From Bacteroidales bacterium H3 (GTDB taxonomy: Bacteria; Bacteroidota; Bacteroidia; Bacteroidales; Muribaculaceae): 44,575 nucleotides of DNA. Numbering within the stretch: position 1 is the stretch's first letter; every line of letters begins with the position of its first letter. Below are positions 17,386-26,019 of this stretch, in pieces. The position numbers were made by a program, and so were the translations under genes. The notes beneath the pieces were generated by a model. The model saw only the letters and a program-made list of their open reading frames with translations. It did no database searches and was not told where the DNA came from. The stretch lies in NCBI GenBank assembly GCA_001701135.1, contig DAAN01000012.1:1547-46121 (forward strand), read 5' to 3'.

Positions 17386-17976
17386 TTATTGCTGACGGCT
17401 CACGAAATCGGAGGCCGGGAAGATGCCCATGGGATGGCGGATGGTGTAGTCGGTCATGTTTTCGTCCGACTCGAAGCCGACACCCTCGATCACGCGGTCG
17501 CTGCGCTCGATGTGGATAAAGGAGTCGCTGTAGAGCTTGCGGCTGTTCTGATCCCAGAAAAGCTGCTCGGTGAGGAAGCGGTCGCCGGCGATGTTGCGCA
17601 TGCGCACATTGCGGTCGAAACGCCACAGCTTCTTCTGACTCCAGAACGTGGCGGTGTCGGCCGTGAAAGTGCCGGTCTCCTTCATGTCGTTGTCATATTG
17701 AATAACAAAAATGCCGCCGGGAAAGTTCCAGTGAGGCTCGCGGGCCTCCTCGAACATCAGCCACAGGGGCGATGTTATGTGGTAGCGGGTGTAACCCGAA
17801 TCAGAGATCGTGGTGGAGACGTCGATGGTACGCATCGTGGGGAATGTCTCGGGGTCGGCCGAGATGCGGATGGTCTCGCGCTTCTCCTGGGAGCAGGCCG
17901 AGGAGAGCACGCAGGCGGCGGCAGCGGCGAGCACCGCAGCCGGCAACATCCTCATTGACACCCTGCGTCGCATCAT
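17386..17976 (-). CDS. lptC: LPS export protein LptC
   Basis: LptC is the membrane-anchored periplasmic part of the Lpt bridge that carries lipopolysaccharide from the inner to the outer membrane. The 196-residue product has a lipoprotein-like leader (LSSACSQEKRE), whereas enterobacterial LptC uses a transmembrane anchor. Beta-jellyroll strands follow: YTRYHITSPLWLMFEEAREPHWNFPGGIFVIQYD, then TGTFTADTATFWSQKKLWRFDRNVRMRN and LTEQLFWDQNSRKLYSDSFIHIE. These fit the LptC/LptA fold. Its ATG overlaps the upstream stop codon by 4 bp (ATGA), implying translational coupling to the OMP gene. Confidence 0.88.
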   Translation of the reverse strand: MMRRRVSMRMLPAAVLAAAAACVLSSACSQEKRETIRISADPETFPTMRTIDVSTTISDSGYTRYHITSPLWLMFEEAREPHWNFPGGIFVIQYDNDMKETGTFTADTATFWSQKKLWRFDRNVRMRNIAGDRFLTEQLFWDQNSRKLYSDSFIHIERSDRVIEGVGFESDENMTDYTIRHPMGIFPASDFVSRQQ

Positions 17977-19256
17977 CTGAGTTTATCCTGCCAGAACCAG
18001 ATTTCGTTGATGTTCATGCCTAAGGTCACCTGGAAATAATCCTCGGAGACGAGTTTCTGGGGGGAACCCTGGCGGTGGCGCCACTCGAAGGTGAGATTGA
18101 TCATCGTCTTGGACGAGGGCGCGGGGAGTCCCAGACCCAGCGACATTCCATGCTCCTTGACATTGTTGGCGCCTGCCTTGATATAGTCCTGCCCGAAGAA
18201 CGCACCGGCGCGATAGTTGATGCGGCGGAAATAGTTGCCTCGGCGTGCGCCTGCATACTGGGCGCCGAAAGCCCATTTCCAGCGGTCGGCAAAACGGTTT
18301 TCGGGGTCTATCACCTGGTCGAAACCTTCGATAGCCTTGTAGGCCATCCCCTTCCAGGGCTGATATGTGTAGTCGGCCGTTACGGTGAGCTGTTTTTTCC
18401 AAATCCACGCCACGCCGGCGCCCCAGGTGTCGGGCATCTTGTATTTTCCGGCCATGCTGCGGTCGGCGTAGCCGATGGTGTCGTTCTTGGTGTCCTGATT
18501 GACATCATATTTCACGCCGTAGGATTTGCCGTGGAGCGACTTTGCAGGCTGCCATATAAGGCCGAGCGACAGCTGGTTGTCGCGGTCGAGATTGAAATGG
18601 CCCTGCACGCCCACCCGGATGTTGTAGTCGCGGATCTCCATCACGCGCTCGAAGAGCGTGGTGGTGCCGTTGTCAGTGCCGTAGACATAGGCGTCGTTGA
18701 GCAGATTGCCGAACATATAGCTGACGTTCACACCGGCCGACAGCCCCTTGAACGGACGCGCGGCCAGACCCACAAACAGCTCGTTGACCGTACCCGAACC
18801 ACTGTACTGGTTGGTGCCGTTGGCTATTTCGTTGCCGAAAGAGTAACCCACCTGCGACCAGGGCACAAGACCCACACACATGCCGCCGTAGCGGGTGAGG
18901 GGAAACTGCAGGGTGATGTAGTCGAGTCCGCCGGTGAAATCGTGACCTGCCTGACGCTGGCCGCCGACCGTCTCGTTGGTCTTGAGATATTTGACGTTGG
19001 CCGCCATGTCGAACAGGAAAGTCACCGAGTCGATTGCGGCGTATGATGCTGGGTTCATGAAATTCACGCTGTGGCCGTCGCTGAGGGCAATGCCGACTCC
19101 GCCCATAGCCTTCTGGGCGGTGTTGGCGTGATCGTTCAGCGAGCCGTAGCCCAGGCGCGAGTAGGGCGAGATTTCGGCGTTCTGGGCCTGAGCGGCGGTG
19201 CAGGTCGCAATTGCCACTGCAATTGCCGCGAGAAACTTTATGGCGGTTTTTTTCAT
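17973..19256 (-). CDS. Outer-membrane beta-barrel protein (OmpP1/FadL-like)
   Basis: The 427-residue product has a Sec signal (MKKTAIKFLAAIAVAIATCTAAQAQ). It then has an N-terminal hatch-like stretch AEISPYSRLGYGSLNDHANTAQKAMGGVGIALSDGHSVNFMNPASYA, which is characteristic of the FadL/OmpP1/PorV group. Alternating hydrophobic strands follow to a C-terminus INEIWFWQDKLR. Such barrels move hydrophobic compounds or act as secretion accessories; the cargo here is unknown. It is coupled to lptC and lies 26 bp after coaX. Confidence 0.82.
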   Translation of the reverse strand: MKKTAIKFLAAIAVAIATCTAAQAQNAEISPYSRLGYGSLNDHANTAQKAMGGVGIALSDGHSVNFMNPASYAAIDSVTFLFDMAANVKYLKTNETVGGQRQAGHDFTGGLDYITLQFPLTRYGGMCVGLVPWSQVGYSFGNEIANGTNQYSGSGTVNELFVGLAARPFKGLSAGVNVSYMFGNLLNDAYVYGTDNGTTTLFERVMEIRDYNIRVGVQGHFNLDRDNQLSLGLIWQPAKSLHGKSYGVKYDVNQDTKNDTIGYADRSMAGKYKMPDTWGAGVAWIWKKQLTVTADYTYQPWKGMAYKAIEGFDQVIDPENRFADRWKWAFGAQYAGARRGNYFRRINYRAGAFFGQDYIKAGANNVKEHGMSLGLGLPAPSSKTMINLTFEWRHRQGSPQKLVSEDYFQVTLGMNINEIWFWQDKLR

Positions 19257-19282
19257 ATCCGGAATAAATGAGATGAGTTGGT

Positions 19283-20020
19283 TCAGGTGTCGGCGCGCTG
19301 CGCTTTCACGGGATGGAGGAGTATGGATAGAAGCCCTTTGGTGACCAGACAGTGGTCGACGGTGACGGGATAGTCGAGAAACGAGCTTACATGTTTTGAC
19401 CAGCCGCCGGTGAGTACCACGCGGGTGCCTTCGGGGAGCAGCGAGCGATAGTAGTTCAGCTCTGCCACCACTCCGCGCACGGCTCCTGCGCGCATGGCTG
19501 TCGTAGTGTCGTAGCCGAATGAGGGGGTGTCGCCATAGCCGTTCACCTCGGGGAGGCGGGCGGTGAAACTGCGCAACGCCCTCAGGCGCATGCCCACTCC
19601 GGGGGCTATGTTGCCGCCGAGATAGCAGCCGTCGGCGGTGACAACGTCGTAGGTGACGGCAGTGCCCATGTCAACCACCAGAAGCGGTTCGCCGGGAAAC
19701 ATGCTCCAGGCGCCCACAGCGGCGGCGATGCGGTCGGGGCCGAGAGTGCCGGGAGTGCGGTAGCCGATCTCCACGGGGAGCGGGAGCGCCACCGAAAGCT
19801 CGCGGGCGTCAACCCCGAGGCGTCCCAGCTCGGCAGTGATGCGTGAGCCGTTGCCTGTGACGGAGCAGCAGAGCGCCCTTGCCGGGCGGTAACGGTCGAC
19901 GATGCGCGCCAGCACGGCGGCATCGAGGCGCGGAAGCGTCTCCTCGTCAAGGAGGTTAGTCCCGTCCCAGACAGCGATTTTCACTGAGCTGTTGCCCTGA
20001 TCAATGGTAATATCCGGCAT
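19283..20020 (-). CDS. coaX: Type III pantothenate kinase
   Basis: The enzyme phosphorylates pantothenate, the first step of coenzyme A synthesis. The actin-like ATPase motifs are ITIDQGNSSVKIAVWDG (phosphate 1, residues 4-20), then GPDRIAAAVGAW and LLVVDMGTAVTYDVV (phosphate 2), and LTGGWSKH near the C-terminus. The ATG at 20018-20020 gives the normal short N-terminus; an upstream TTG exists but lies within the AGAGCTTGTTTAATAATAAA repeat. It follows yidC. Confidence 0.95.
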   Translation of the reverse strand: MPDITIDQGNSSVKIAVWDGTNLLDEETLPRLDAAVLARIVDRYRPARALCCSVTGNGSRITAELGRLGVDARELSVALPLPVEIGYRTPGTLGPDRIAAAVGAWSMFPGEPLLVVDMGTAVTYDVVTADGCYLGGNIAPGVGMRLRALRSFTARLPEVNGYGDTPSFGYDTTTAMRAGAVRGVVAELNYYRSLLPEGTRVVLTGGWSKHVSSFLDYPVTVDHCLVTKGLLSILLHPVKAQRADT

Positions 20021-20023
20021 TTT

Positions 20024-20043
20024 TTTATTATTAAACAAGCTCT
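20024..20043 (-). repeat. Intergenic motif AGAGCTTGTTTAATAATAAA
   Basis: This 20-mer on the reverse strand occupies the short gap between the yidC stop and the coaX ATG. An identical 20-mer is found at 44532-44551 (+), also just before an ATG. Confidence 0.75.
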
Positions 20044-22145
20044 TAACGGCGCTTCTGGTTCTTCTGCTGTTCGCGGAGGATGGCCTGCTGACGCTTCTGA
20101 GCCTCCTCCAGACGGGCCATGAAGCCCGATTTCTTTTTAGGCTTGGCCGCGTGGGCCTTCATGGCGGCGCGCATCTTCTCCTCGTTGGTGAAGACGCGGA
20201 AGAGCCATGTCTGGATAATGGTGATGAGCAGCGACAGGAAATAGTAGTAGCTCAGGCCCGAGGCATAGTCGTTGAAGATGAACAGGAACATCACCGGCAT
20301 CAGATACATCATCCACTTCATGCCGGGCATGGTCTGCGACTGGCTCTGCATGTTGATGTGGGTGTAGATGATGTTGGTGGCGGTCATGAGCAGACAGAAA
20401 AGGCTCACGTGGTTGCCATACCAGGGGATGCTGAACGGGAGAGTGAAGATATAGTCGGGCGCCGAAAGGTCGGTGGCCCACAGGAAGTGCTGGCCGCGAA
20501 GCTCGATGGCCGACGGGAAGAACCAGAACATGGCGATGAGCACAGGCATCTGCAGCAGCATGGGCAGACAGCCCGACATGGGGCTGGCGCCGGCCTGCGA
20601 GTATAGCGCCATGGTCTTCTGGCTGCGGGTCATGGCATTTTCCTGACCGGGATATTTGTCGTTGATGGCCTTGATTTCGGGAGCGAGCAGACGCATCTTG
20701 GCCTGCGATTTATAGCTCTTGTAGGTGAAGGGGAAGAGTATGAGCTTGATGAAGAGAGTGAGCAGGAAGATTATCAGGCCATAGCTCTTGATGAATGTGC
20801 TCAGGAATGTGAACACGGGGATGATAATCAGCGTGTTGATCCACCGGAAGATGGGCCAGCCGAGGGGGATGAGATTGGTGAGGTCGAGCGAATCCTTGTC
20901 GGCACCGGGAATCTCTTTGTCGAGACTGCTCAGCAGCGGGTAGAGGTTGGGCCCCATGAAGATGTCGATGGTGATGGGGTTGGCCTCCGAGGCGCTGTAG
21001 TCCATGAAAGCCTCCGAGGCGAGAGCTTTCACGAAATCGGGATCTTTCTTGAGGTCGGTCGATGCCACCTCGGCCGATGTGAAACATGTGCGGGGAATCA
21101 TCACCATGGAGAAGAACTGGTTTTTATAACCGATCCACTTCAGGCGCTGGGTGAGTTCGTCGGTCTGTTCGCCCTGGGCACCGAGGTCGTCGGGCGAGTC
21201 GCCCACATATTTATAATATAGGCCTGAATTGCGCTCCTCGAAAGTGCGGCCACGCTCGTTGCGGCCCATTTTCTGGCTCCAGATGAGTTTGGCGTTGGCC
21301 ACAGAGATGGGTATCACCTTATCCATACCCTTCTGAATCACCTCCATGCGCACCACATAACTACCCTTGGGCAGGGTGTAGCGGAAGCCGAACTGTCCGC
21401 CGCCCGCCATGTCGAGGGTCATTTCCACCACCGAGTCGCTCACCTGGCGGGGAGTGAAGAAGAAATCGGCGGTGTTGATGCGCTGGGTGGCCGAGGTCAG
21501 CTCAAACGAATATTTGTTGCAGCCGGGACGGCAGATTTCCACGTCGGCGGTGTCGATTTTCTCAGATTTGGCGTCGGCGGGGAGGTAGCTCTTGTAGTCG
21601 AGCAGGGTTGCGCGCGATATGTAGCCGCCCTGGTTGGAGATTTCAAGCGAGAGCTTGTCGTTGCCCAGTTTCACTGTGCCCGCTTTGCCGGTGCGGTGCG
21701 AGGCAAACTGGCCGTAGCGGCGGGTGTCGGACAGCACCTCGCGGATATTTTTCACAGCCTCGTTGCGCGTCGACAGGGTGATGTCGCGCGAGAGGCGGTT
21801 GGCAATCACGTCGTTATAGTCGAGTGTGGTGTCGGCAGTCTGCACGCTTCCGGTCACCTCGCCGTTGACCATTGCCAGACGCACCGAGGGGGTGTTGTAG
21901 ACATAGCTGTCGCCGTCGCCCTGACGCACGCCTCCCTCGCGGATGGCGGCGGGGATAGCGGCAGCCTCGGCTGCGGAGATTGAGTCGACGGTGATCTGCG
22001 GCTCGTCGGCCGCCGCTTTCTTGGCTTCGGCCTGCTCCTGCTGCTGTTGCTGCTGGTTTTCCTTCTGCTTGCTGGAGTTCATCCACATGAAACCGAAGAT
22101 GAGCAGACCCATGAGAATCAGACCGGTGAGTGTATTTTTATCCAT
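20043..22145 (-). CDS. yidC: Membrane protein insertase YidC
   Basis: YidC inserts proteins into the inner membrane, alone or with SecYEG. The 700-residue product starts MDKNTLTGLILMGLLIFGFMWM (first membrane helix). A Gln-rich linker and a long periplasmic beta-sandwich domain (about 60-440) follow. The conserved insertase core starts at PVFTFLSTFIKSYGLIIFLLTLFIKLILFPFTYKSYKSQAKM, where a basic residue faces the groove. The segments PMLLQMPVLIAMFWFF and GNHVSLFCLLMTATNIIY come next, and the tail is Lys/Arg-rich (KNQKRR). It lies between pyrG and coaX on the same strand. Confidence 0.97.
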   Translation of the reverse strand: MDKNTLTGLILMGLLIFGFMWMNSSKQKENQQQQQQEQAEAKKAAADEPQITVDSISAAEAAAIPAAIREGGVRQGDGDSYVYNTPSVRLAMVNGEVTGSVQTADTTLDYNDVIANRLSRDITLSTRNEAVKNIREVLSDTRRYGQFASHRTGKAGTVKLGNDKLSLEISNQGGYISRATLLDYKSYLPADAKSEKIDTADVEICRPGCNKYSFELTSATQRINTADFFFTPRQVSDSVVEMTLDMAGGGQFGFRYTLPKGSYVVRMEVIQKGMDKVIPISVANAKLIWSQKMGRNERGRTFEERNSGLYYKYVGDSPDDLGAQGEQTDELTQRLKWIGYKNQFFSMVMIPRTCFTSAEVASTDLKKDPDFVKALASEAFMDYSASEANPITIDIFMGPNLYPLLSSLDKEIPGADKDSLDLTNLIPLGWPIFRWINTLIIIPVFTFLSTFIKSYGLIIFLLTLFIKLILFPFTYKSYKSQAKMRLLAPEIKAINDKYPGQENAMTRSQKTMALYSQAGASPMSGCLPMLLQMPVLIAMFWFFPSAIELRGQHFLWATDLSAPDYIFTLPFSIPWYGNHVSLFCLLMTATNIIYTHINMQSQSQTMPGMKWMMYLMPVMFLFIFNDYASGLSYYYFLSLLITIIQTWLFRVFTNEEKMRAAMKAHAAKPKKKSGFMARLEEAQKRQQAILREQQKNQKRR

Positions 22146-22171
22146 TGGCTTTGGTTGGTGTCAGATGGGAG

Positions 22172-22210
22172 TTGGGGGGGTGAGGTTGAAAGTTGAGGGT
22201 TTAAAGTTTA
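22172..22210 (-). repeat. CTAAACC/TCAACC low-complexity repeat after the pyrG stop
   Basis: On the reverse strand the sequence runs from the pyrG TAA as TAAACTTTAAACCCTCAACT and on to TCAACCTCACCCCC. It resembles the run after the DUF3822 gene (13919-13960) in words, order and position relative to a stop codon. Confidence 0.65.
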
Positions 22211-23836
22211 GGGGTTGGCTTGCTTGCGGCGCTCGTCGCCATAGGCGATGGCGGCTTTCATGAAGCTGAGGAAGATGGGGTTGGGATTGAGCACCGTAGA
22301 GGAGTATTCGGGGTGATACTGCGTGCCGATATACCAACGCTTGCCGGGAACCTCGACCACCTCGACAAGGTGGGTGCGGGGGTTCTCGCCCACGCACTGC
22401 ATGCCGGCCTGCTCGAATTTCTCACGGTACTTTTCGTTGAATTCGAAGCGATGGCGATGGCGTTCGCTGATATCCTCGCTGCCGTAAGCCTTGGCGGCCA
22501 GAGAGCCGGGACGGAGATGGCAGTCGTAGGCGCCCAGACGCATTGTGCCGCCCATGTTCGAGATTGATTTCTGCTCCTCCATAAGGTCGATGACGTTGTG
22601 AGGGGTCTGGGGATTCATCTCGGTGGAGTTGGCGTCGGCAAGACCGAGCACGTTGCGGGCATATTCGATGACCATGCACTGCATGCCCAGGCAGATGCCG
22701 AAAGTGGGCATATCATGCTCGCGCGCCCATTTCAGCGCCACGAACTTTCCTTCGATACCGCGCTGGCCGAAACCCGGGGCGATGATCACGCCGTCGAGGC
22801 CGGCAAGCAGCTCGCCTACATTCTCTTCGGTGACTTTTTCGGAATGGATATAGCGGATTTCAACCTTGCGGTCGTTATAGGTAGCGGCCTGGAACAGCGA
22901 CTCGTCGATCGACTTGTAGGCATCTTGCAGCTCCACATATTTTCCCACCAGACCAATTGTGACCGGCTTGGTGGCGGCGTGGAGTTTGTCGAGGAAGTGC
23001 ATCCAGGGAGCCATGTGAGGCTCTCCTTCGGGGGTGTTTCCGGTCTTGCGGAGCACTACTTCGTCGAGATGCTGCTCGTGCATCTTGATGGGCACCTCGT
23101 AGATGGTGGGCACGTCGATCGACTGGAACACGGCGTCGGCCGACACGTTGCAGAACAATGCAATCTTGCGGCGCACTTCGTCGGTTATGGGGTGTTCGGT
23201 GCGGAGCACCAGCACATCGGGCTGTATGCCCAGCTCCTGGAGCTTCTTCACGGAGTGCTGGGTGGGTTTGGTTTTCAGCTCCTTTGCCGCTGCGATGTAG
23301 GGCACATAGGTGAGGTGGACGCAAAGCGCGTTCTGACCCAACTCCCAGCGGAGCTGACGCACGGCTTCGAGGAACGGGAGCGACTCGATGTCGCCCACGA
23401 CACCACCGATTTCGGTGATCACGAAGTCGAAATCGCCGGTGAGGCCGAGCTTCTTCACGGCGCGCTTGATTTCGTCGGTGATATGGGGCACGATCTGCAC
23501 CGTCTTGCCGAGGTAGTCGCCGCGGCGCTCCTTGTCGATGACGCTCTGATAGATGCGGCCTGTAGTGATATTGTTGGCCCGCGTAGTCTGGATATTGGTG
23601 AATCGCTCGTAGTGACCGAGGTCGAGGTCGGCCTCATGGCCGTCGACAGTGACATAGCACTCGCCATGTTCGTAGGGATTCAGAGTGCCGGGGTCGATGT
23701 TGATGTAAGGGTCGAATTTCTGAATTGTCACCCTGTAACCCCGCGCTTTCAGCAGACAGGCAAGCGACGACGAGATGATTCCCTTTCCGAGAGAGGAAAC
23801 CACACCGCCGGTAACAAAAATATATTTAGTTTCCAC
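22208..23836 (-). CDS. pyrG: CTP synthase
   Basis: The enzyme aminates UTP to CTP using ATP and glutamine. The synthetase domain starts VETKYIFVTGGVVSSLGKGIISSSLACLLKARG, with a Walker-type loop, and includes the DPYINIDPGTLNPYEHGECYVTVDG region. The C-terminal class I glutamine amidotransferase has the nucleophile Cys in FGICLGMQCMVIEYARN and the catalytic His and Glu in the TQYHPEYSS region. The GTG at 23834-23836 gives 542 residues, the normal length. A longer TTG form (to 23911) would begin at the predicted transcription start, so it is unlikely. Confidence 0.96.
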   Translation of the reverse strand: METKYIFVTGGVVSSLGKGIISSSLACLLKARGYRVTIQKFDPYINIDPGTLNPYEHGECYVTVDGHEADLDLGHYERFTNIQTTRANNITTGRIYQSVIDKERRGDYLGKTVQIVPHITDEIKRAVKKLGLTGDFDFVITEIGGVVGDIESLPFLEAVRQLRWELGQNALCVHLTYVPYIAAAKELKTKPTQHSVKKLQELGIQPDVLVLRTEHPITDEVRRKIALFCNVSADAVFQSIDVPTIYEVPIKMHEQHLDEVVLRKTGNTPEGEPHMAPWMHFLDKLHAATKPVTIGLVGKYVELQDAYKSIDESLFQAATYNDRKVEIRYIHSEKVTEENVGELLAGLDGVIIAPGFGQRGIEGKFVALKWAREHDMPTFGICLGMQCMVIEYARNVLGLADANSTEMNPQTPHNVIDLMEEQKSISNMGGTMRLGAYDCHLRPGSLAAKAYGSEDISERHRHRFEFNEKYREKFEQAGMQCVGENPRTHLVEVVEVPGKRWYIGTQYHPEYSSTVLNPNPIFLSFMKAAIAYGDERRKQANP

Positions 23837-23919
23837 TGAGTAATGGTAAATAATACTTTCTGTGTCAGCTACAGCAGGGCATCGCCGACATGCGCGGCAC
23901 TGCCTCTGCAATCAAGCCA

Positions 23920-23927
23920 CAAAGTTA
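23920..23927 (-). promoter_or_regulatory. Probable pyrG promoter (-7 box TAACTTTG)
   Basis: Reverse-strand TAACTTTG lies 83 bp before the GTG start of pyrG. The -33 region has no clear TTTG. Its position argues against translation starts further upstream than the GTG. Confidence 0.5.
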
Positions 23928-23969
23928 AGCATTTTTTCGGCATTTACCATCACCCCACACCTTATTTAT

Positions 23970-24005
23970 AAAAAAATTACACTTTCCGGAGAGTTCCGAA
24001 AAGTG
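23970..24005 (-). terminator. Terminator downstream of pssA
   Basis: On the reverse strand CACTTTTCGGA and TCCGGAAAGTG form a stem with one mismatch and a 4-nt loop, followed by TAATTTTTTTATAA. It lies about 80 nt after the pssA stop and upstream of the pyrG promoter. Confidence 0.7.
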
Positions 24006-24084
24006 CATAAGGCTCCATTCCCCAGAAATTGTCAAGGCAGGGGTCGCAGTCAAAATGTTAATTTCGATGTTGCAGAGGGGCGAA

Positions 24085-24837
24085 TCAGGGGTGGGCGCGG
24101 CGCCATGCGGGGGTGTTGGCGATGGCCGAGAGGATGAAGTAGAGAATGATGGTGTAGGCGAATCCCTCCACGCCGGTTGTTGCCACGAAGAGCACTGCCG
24201 CCAGCAGCAGCAGGTAGCGCAGCAGGTTGTCGCCGATACGGAAATTTTTGAGTTTCAGCGAGAACATGCGCATATTGCTCACCATCAGCAGCGCCACACC
24301 CACTATCACCGACGCCACGATGGCGTTGCCCAGATAGACGTGCTGGTGCATCCACTCCATGCCGTGCGACTGCATCCAGGCGGTAGCGCCGATCCAGAAG
24401 ATGGCGTTGGCGGGGATGGGCATACCCTTGAATTCGGTGGCCTGCGAGTCATCGAGGTTGAAACGCGCCAGGCGAAGCGCACCCATGGCCGGGATAAAAA
24501 GCGCCACAAATGGTATCCACCACGAGCCGGTCCATATCTGCAGGCTGTTATACATCAGCATTGAGGGCGCCACACCGAAGCTCACCAGGTCGGCAAGCGA
24601 GTCGAGCTCCTTGCCTAATGGCGAGGGGGCATTGAGCCAGCGGGCCGCGGCGCCGTCGAAGAAGTCAAAAACTGCTGCCAGCCCCACAAGGCACCAGGCG
24701 AGTTGCCGTCCGTCCCATCCCCACGACACGGGGTGGTCGGAAAACGAGAATGCGCAGATGCAGGCCAGGCAACCCGAAATCAGGTTGCAGAGCGTGAGTG
24801 TATTGGGTACGGAGGTGATTATTTTTCTGAGAAACAT
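24085..24837 (-). CDS. pssA: CDP-diacylglycerol--serine O-phosphatidyltransferase
   Basis: The enzyme makes phosphatidylserine from CDP-diacylglycerol and serine. The 250-residue product has about eight hydrophobic segments. Its CDP-alcohol phosphotransferase signature, DFFDGAAARWLNAPSPLGKELDSLADLVSFGVAP (about 58-91), has the pattern DGxxARxxxxxxxxGxxxDxxxD. It follows psd by 21 bp, and the two enzymes act in sequence to give phosphatidylethanolamine. Confidence 0.94.
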   Translation of the reverse strand: MFLRKIITSVPNTLTLCNLISGCLACICAFSFSDHPVSWGWDGRQLAWCLVGLAAVFDFFDGAAARWLNAPSPLGKELDSLADLVSFGVAPSMLMYNSLQIWTGSWWIPFVALFIPAMGALRLARFNLDDSQATEFKGMPIPANAIFWIGATAWMQSHGMEWMHQHVYLGNAIVASVIVGVALLMVSNMRMFSLKLKNFRIGDNLLRYLLLLAAVLFVATTGVEGFAYTIILYFILSAIANTPAWRRAHP

Positions 24838-24858
24838 TGTGTGCGGGGAGAGGGAGGG

Positions 24859-25551
24859 TCAGTTGGCTGGTTTGTCGTCGGCATGGCTCAGACGGCCCAC
24901 TTCGGTGATGCCGCCGACGGTCTTGTCGCCAAGATTCACTTTGATAGTGGTGTCGAGCGGAAGATAGAGGTCAACTCTCGAGCCGAGTTTGATGAAACCC
25001 ATGTGGTCCTCGATCGAGGCTTCGTCGCCGGGGCGGGCGTAGGTGACCACGCGGCGGGCCATGGCGCCCGCCACCTGGCGCATGAGCACCAGCTGGCCGC
25101 CGAGGGTGCGGATCACCACGGTGGAACGCTCGTTTTCAGTCGACGATTTGGGCAGATATGCTGCCATGAACCGGCCGGGATGGTGCTTGTAGAATATCAC
25201 CTCTCCATCGACCGGGAACCAGTTGGCATGAACATTTGTGGGAGACATGAACACCGACAGCTGAATGCACCGGCATTTGAGATATTCAGGCTCGTAAACT
25301 TCCTCGAGGGCCACCACGCGACCGTCGGCCGAGGCCACCACCACATCTTCGCGGTCACCCGTGAAATTGCGGTGAGGAGAACGGTAGAAATTGACAATCA
25401 GCAGATAGAACACCGCCGAGGCCACTGTTATCAGAATCGGAATCCACACCCAGTCGATAAGCCATATCCACAAGGGTATGTTGATAAGCAGCAGTGCCGC
25501 CATCAGCAGTATCAATATGTTGGTGCCTTCGCGATGAATCTTAACTCTCAT
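24859..25551 (-). CDS. psd: Phosphatidylserine decarboxylase
   Basis: This pyruvoyl enzyme converts phosphatidylserine to phosphatidylethanolamine. The 230-residue product begins MRVKIHREG with two membrane segments (about 10-55). Motifs are ASADGRVVALEEV, QLSVFMSPTNVHANWFPVDG (with the conserved His), and the self-cleavage site KLGSRVDLYLPL, where Gly-Ser replaces the LGST of enterobacteria. This is the short form lacking the long N-terminal part. The ATG at 25549-25551 fits a promoter about 60 bp upstream. It forms an operon with pssA. Confidence 0.94.
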   Translation of the reverse strand: MRVKIHREGTNILILLMAALLLINIPLWIWLIDWVWIPILITVASAVFYLLIVNFYRSPHRNFTGDREDVVVASADGRVVALEEVYEPEYLKCRCIQLSVFMSPTNVHANWFPVDGEVIFYKHHPGRFMAAYLPKSSTENERSTVVIRTLGGQLVLMRQVAGAMARRVVTYARPGDEASIEDHMGFIKLGSRVDLYLPLDTTIKVNLGDKTVGGITEVGRLSHADDKPAN

Positions 25552-25607
25552 CAGTATCTTAGGGTTGCTAAAAGCGCGGCGGCCGGGCAGCCGACGCACA
25601 TTTTCTA

Positions 25608-25615
25608 CAAAGGTA
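25608..25615 (-). promoter_or_regulatory. psd proximal -7 box (TACCTTTG)
   Basis: Reverse-strand TACCTTTG about 57 bp before the psd ATG. It is 24 bp from a second identical box. TTTG of that second box falls 16 bp upstream, a short spacing for a -33 element. Confidence 0.55.
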
Positions 25616-25631
25616 GAATCATTTCATTTTA

Positions 25632-25662
25632 CAAAGGTAGTAAAATTTCATATAGCCACAAA
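25632..25662 (-). promoter_or_regulatory. psd distal promoter (TTTG, 19 bp, TACCTTTG)
   Basis: TTTG (25659-25662), a 19-bp spacer and TACCTTTG (25632-25639) on the reverse strand make a consensus Bacteroidetes promoter directed at psd-pssA. A third TACCTTTG occurs at 25730-25737 in the same direction with a TGTTG 16 bp upstream of it. The rest of 25663-25906 is AT-rich and holds no gene. Confidence 0.7.
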
Positions 25663-25906
25663 AAAAAATTACTCGTCGTCACGACGAATAATCTTCTTAC
25701 CTTAAATCTAATACCATGAAAAACTGATGCAAAGGTATGCGTTTTATGTTTAACAACATAATAATTCAGCAAGAAATTCTCTGAATTTAACCTCATTTTA
25801 CATTTGACGCGCTACGTTCTGTTAAAATTCACAGTCGTTAACAATTGCAGACATCCGACACTGCCATGTCAATCCATTCTCTGTAGGAAATATGTCGGTT
25901 TAATTT

Positions 25907-25937
25907 TTTGTCAGGTTAGCGCTTTTTTGTAATTTTG
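25907..25937 (+). promoter_or_regulatory. Acyltransferase gene promoter (TTTG, 19 bp, TAATTTTG)
   Basis: TTTG (25907-25910) and TAATTTTG (25930-25937) with a 19-bp spacer point to the acyltransferase gene, giving a leader of about 75 nt. Confidence 0.75.
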
Positions 25938-26019
25938 GCATCGTAAGACCGCGGCGCGCCCTGCCATATGGCCCGCCGACGCCACAGCCATCATAACCAA
26001 ATTCACTCTAAGCCACTCA

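Noticed and set aside
22598..23839. Long open frame (413 codons) antisense to pyrG
   Set aside because: Shadow of the pyrG codon bias, with His/Gly/Val-rich composition and no family features.
23837..23911. 25-codon N-terminal extension of CTP synthase
   Set aside because: The TTG lies at the predicted transcription start, and family members begin at the VETKYIF position.
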